A DNA stretch of 40,563 nucleotides from Actinomycetota bacterium (GTDB lineage: Bacteria > Actinomycetota > Acidimicrobiia > Acidimicrobiales > JAJPHE01). Every line of letters starts with the position of its first letter. The first letter of the stretch is position 1. The notes beneath the pieces were generated by a model that was given only the letters and a program-made list of their open reading frames with translations, had not been told where the DNA came from and ran no database searches. Both the position numbers and the translations under genes were made by a program. Positions 40,557 to 40,563 of the stretch are shown here, piece by piece. The stretch is taken from assembly GCA_027315345.1 (NCBI GenBank), contig DAHUYE010000037.1, forward strand, positions 1 through 40,563, written 5' to 3'.

Positions 40557-40563
40557 CAGCCAG

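Noticed and set aside
1-40563. CRISPR arrays or phage structural gene clusters
   Set aside because: No regularly spaced short repeats were seen on reading, and no capsid, tail or terminase-like proteins are encoded. Repeats present are att cores, inverted operators and in-gene tandem units.

Overview
The window is strongly GC-rich, densely packed DNA from an actinobacterium. An Acidimicrobiia-like lineage is my guess, but nothing in the window fixes the genus. Signs pointing to actinobacteria are DUF222-HNH, LLM flavin oxidoreductase, an Rv0338c-like Fe-S reductase, a DUF35/thiolase pair, a 190-residue Dcd after splicing, a TraA-type MobF relaxase, and many genes whose TANNNT -10 box lies 5-9 nt before the start codon (leaderless transcription).

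Region 1, about 1-11,103, is accessory DNA built on a tRNA-Gly(CCC) gene. It starts with a 5'-truncated FAD monooxygenase (130-652) and a DinB gene. An integrative mobilizable module follows: a MobF relaxase-helicase (1433-5936, minus) split by one extra base, a pRiA4b ORF-3-like gene between two large hairpins, and an excisionase-integrase operon (7069-8669) whose integrase ends inside the tRNA. Near-identical 35-bp inverted repeats with an 18-bp dyad lie upstream of both the relaxase and the excisionase. A 37-bp direct repeat of the tRNA 5' half (8644-8680 and 11067-11103) brackets a second 2.4-kb unit with no working integrase. That unit holds the degenerate C-terminus of another integrase, an amidase, a PIN toxin remnant and an intact CcdA/VapC-like pair. 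I read this as an element followed by a CIME-like relic.

Region 2, 11.1-21.3 kb, looks chromosomal. It has a RodZ-like membrane HTH protein, a DHA2 efflux pump, a LOG-family protein, an LLM oxidoreductase, an orphan CoxL/XdhB-type molybdenum hydroxylase subunit, a GAF-GGDEF diguanylate cyclase with an I-site, and a secreted G1 glutamic peptidase.

Region 3, 21.4-25.3 kb, holds the most striking gene. This is a dCTP deaminase interrupted in its active-site segment by a 486-residue intein with Hint blocks, two LAGLIDADG-type motifs and an extra Xre-like helix-turn-helix. Its end overlaps a convergent Xre/nucleotidyltransferase toxin-antitoxin-like pair. A small basic protein and a histidine phosphatase follow.

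Region 4, 25.4-37.1 kb, mixes metabolism and defence: a membrane Fe-S reductase, a cupin, a cyclic-nucleotide-binding protein, a PadR/HAAS-membrane pair with a visible operator, a DUF35/thiolase pair, VapBC, nitrobindin, an alpha/beta hydrolase, a deletion-scarred SDR pseudogene, a small membrane protein, gpmA, Phd/VapC with a perfect operator palindrome, and an AAA/DUF4143 ATPase.

Region 5, 37.1-40.6 kb, has a long structured leader with mutually exclusive stems before an exopolysaccharide sugar transferase. After it come a 3' relic of a second molybdenum hydroxylase gene and a DUF222-HNH protein with an internal tandem repeat.
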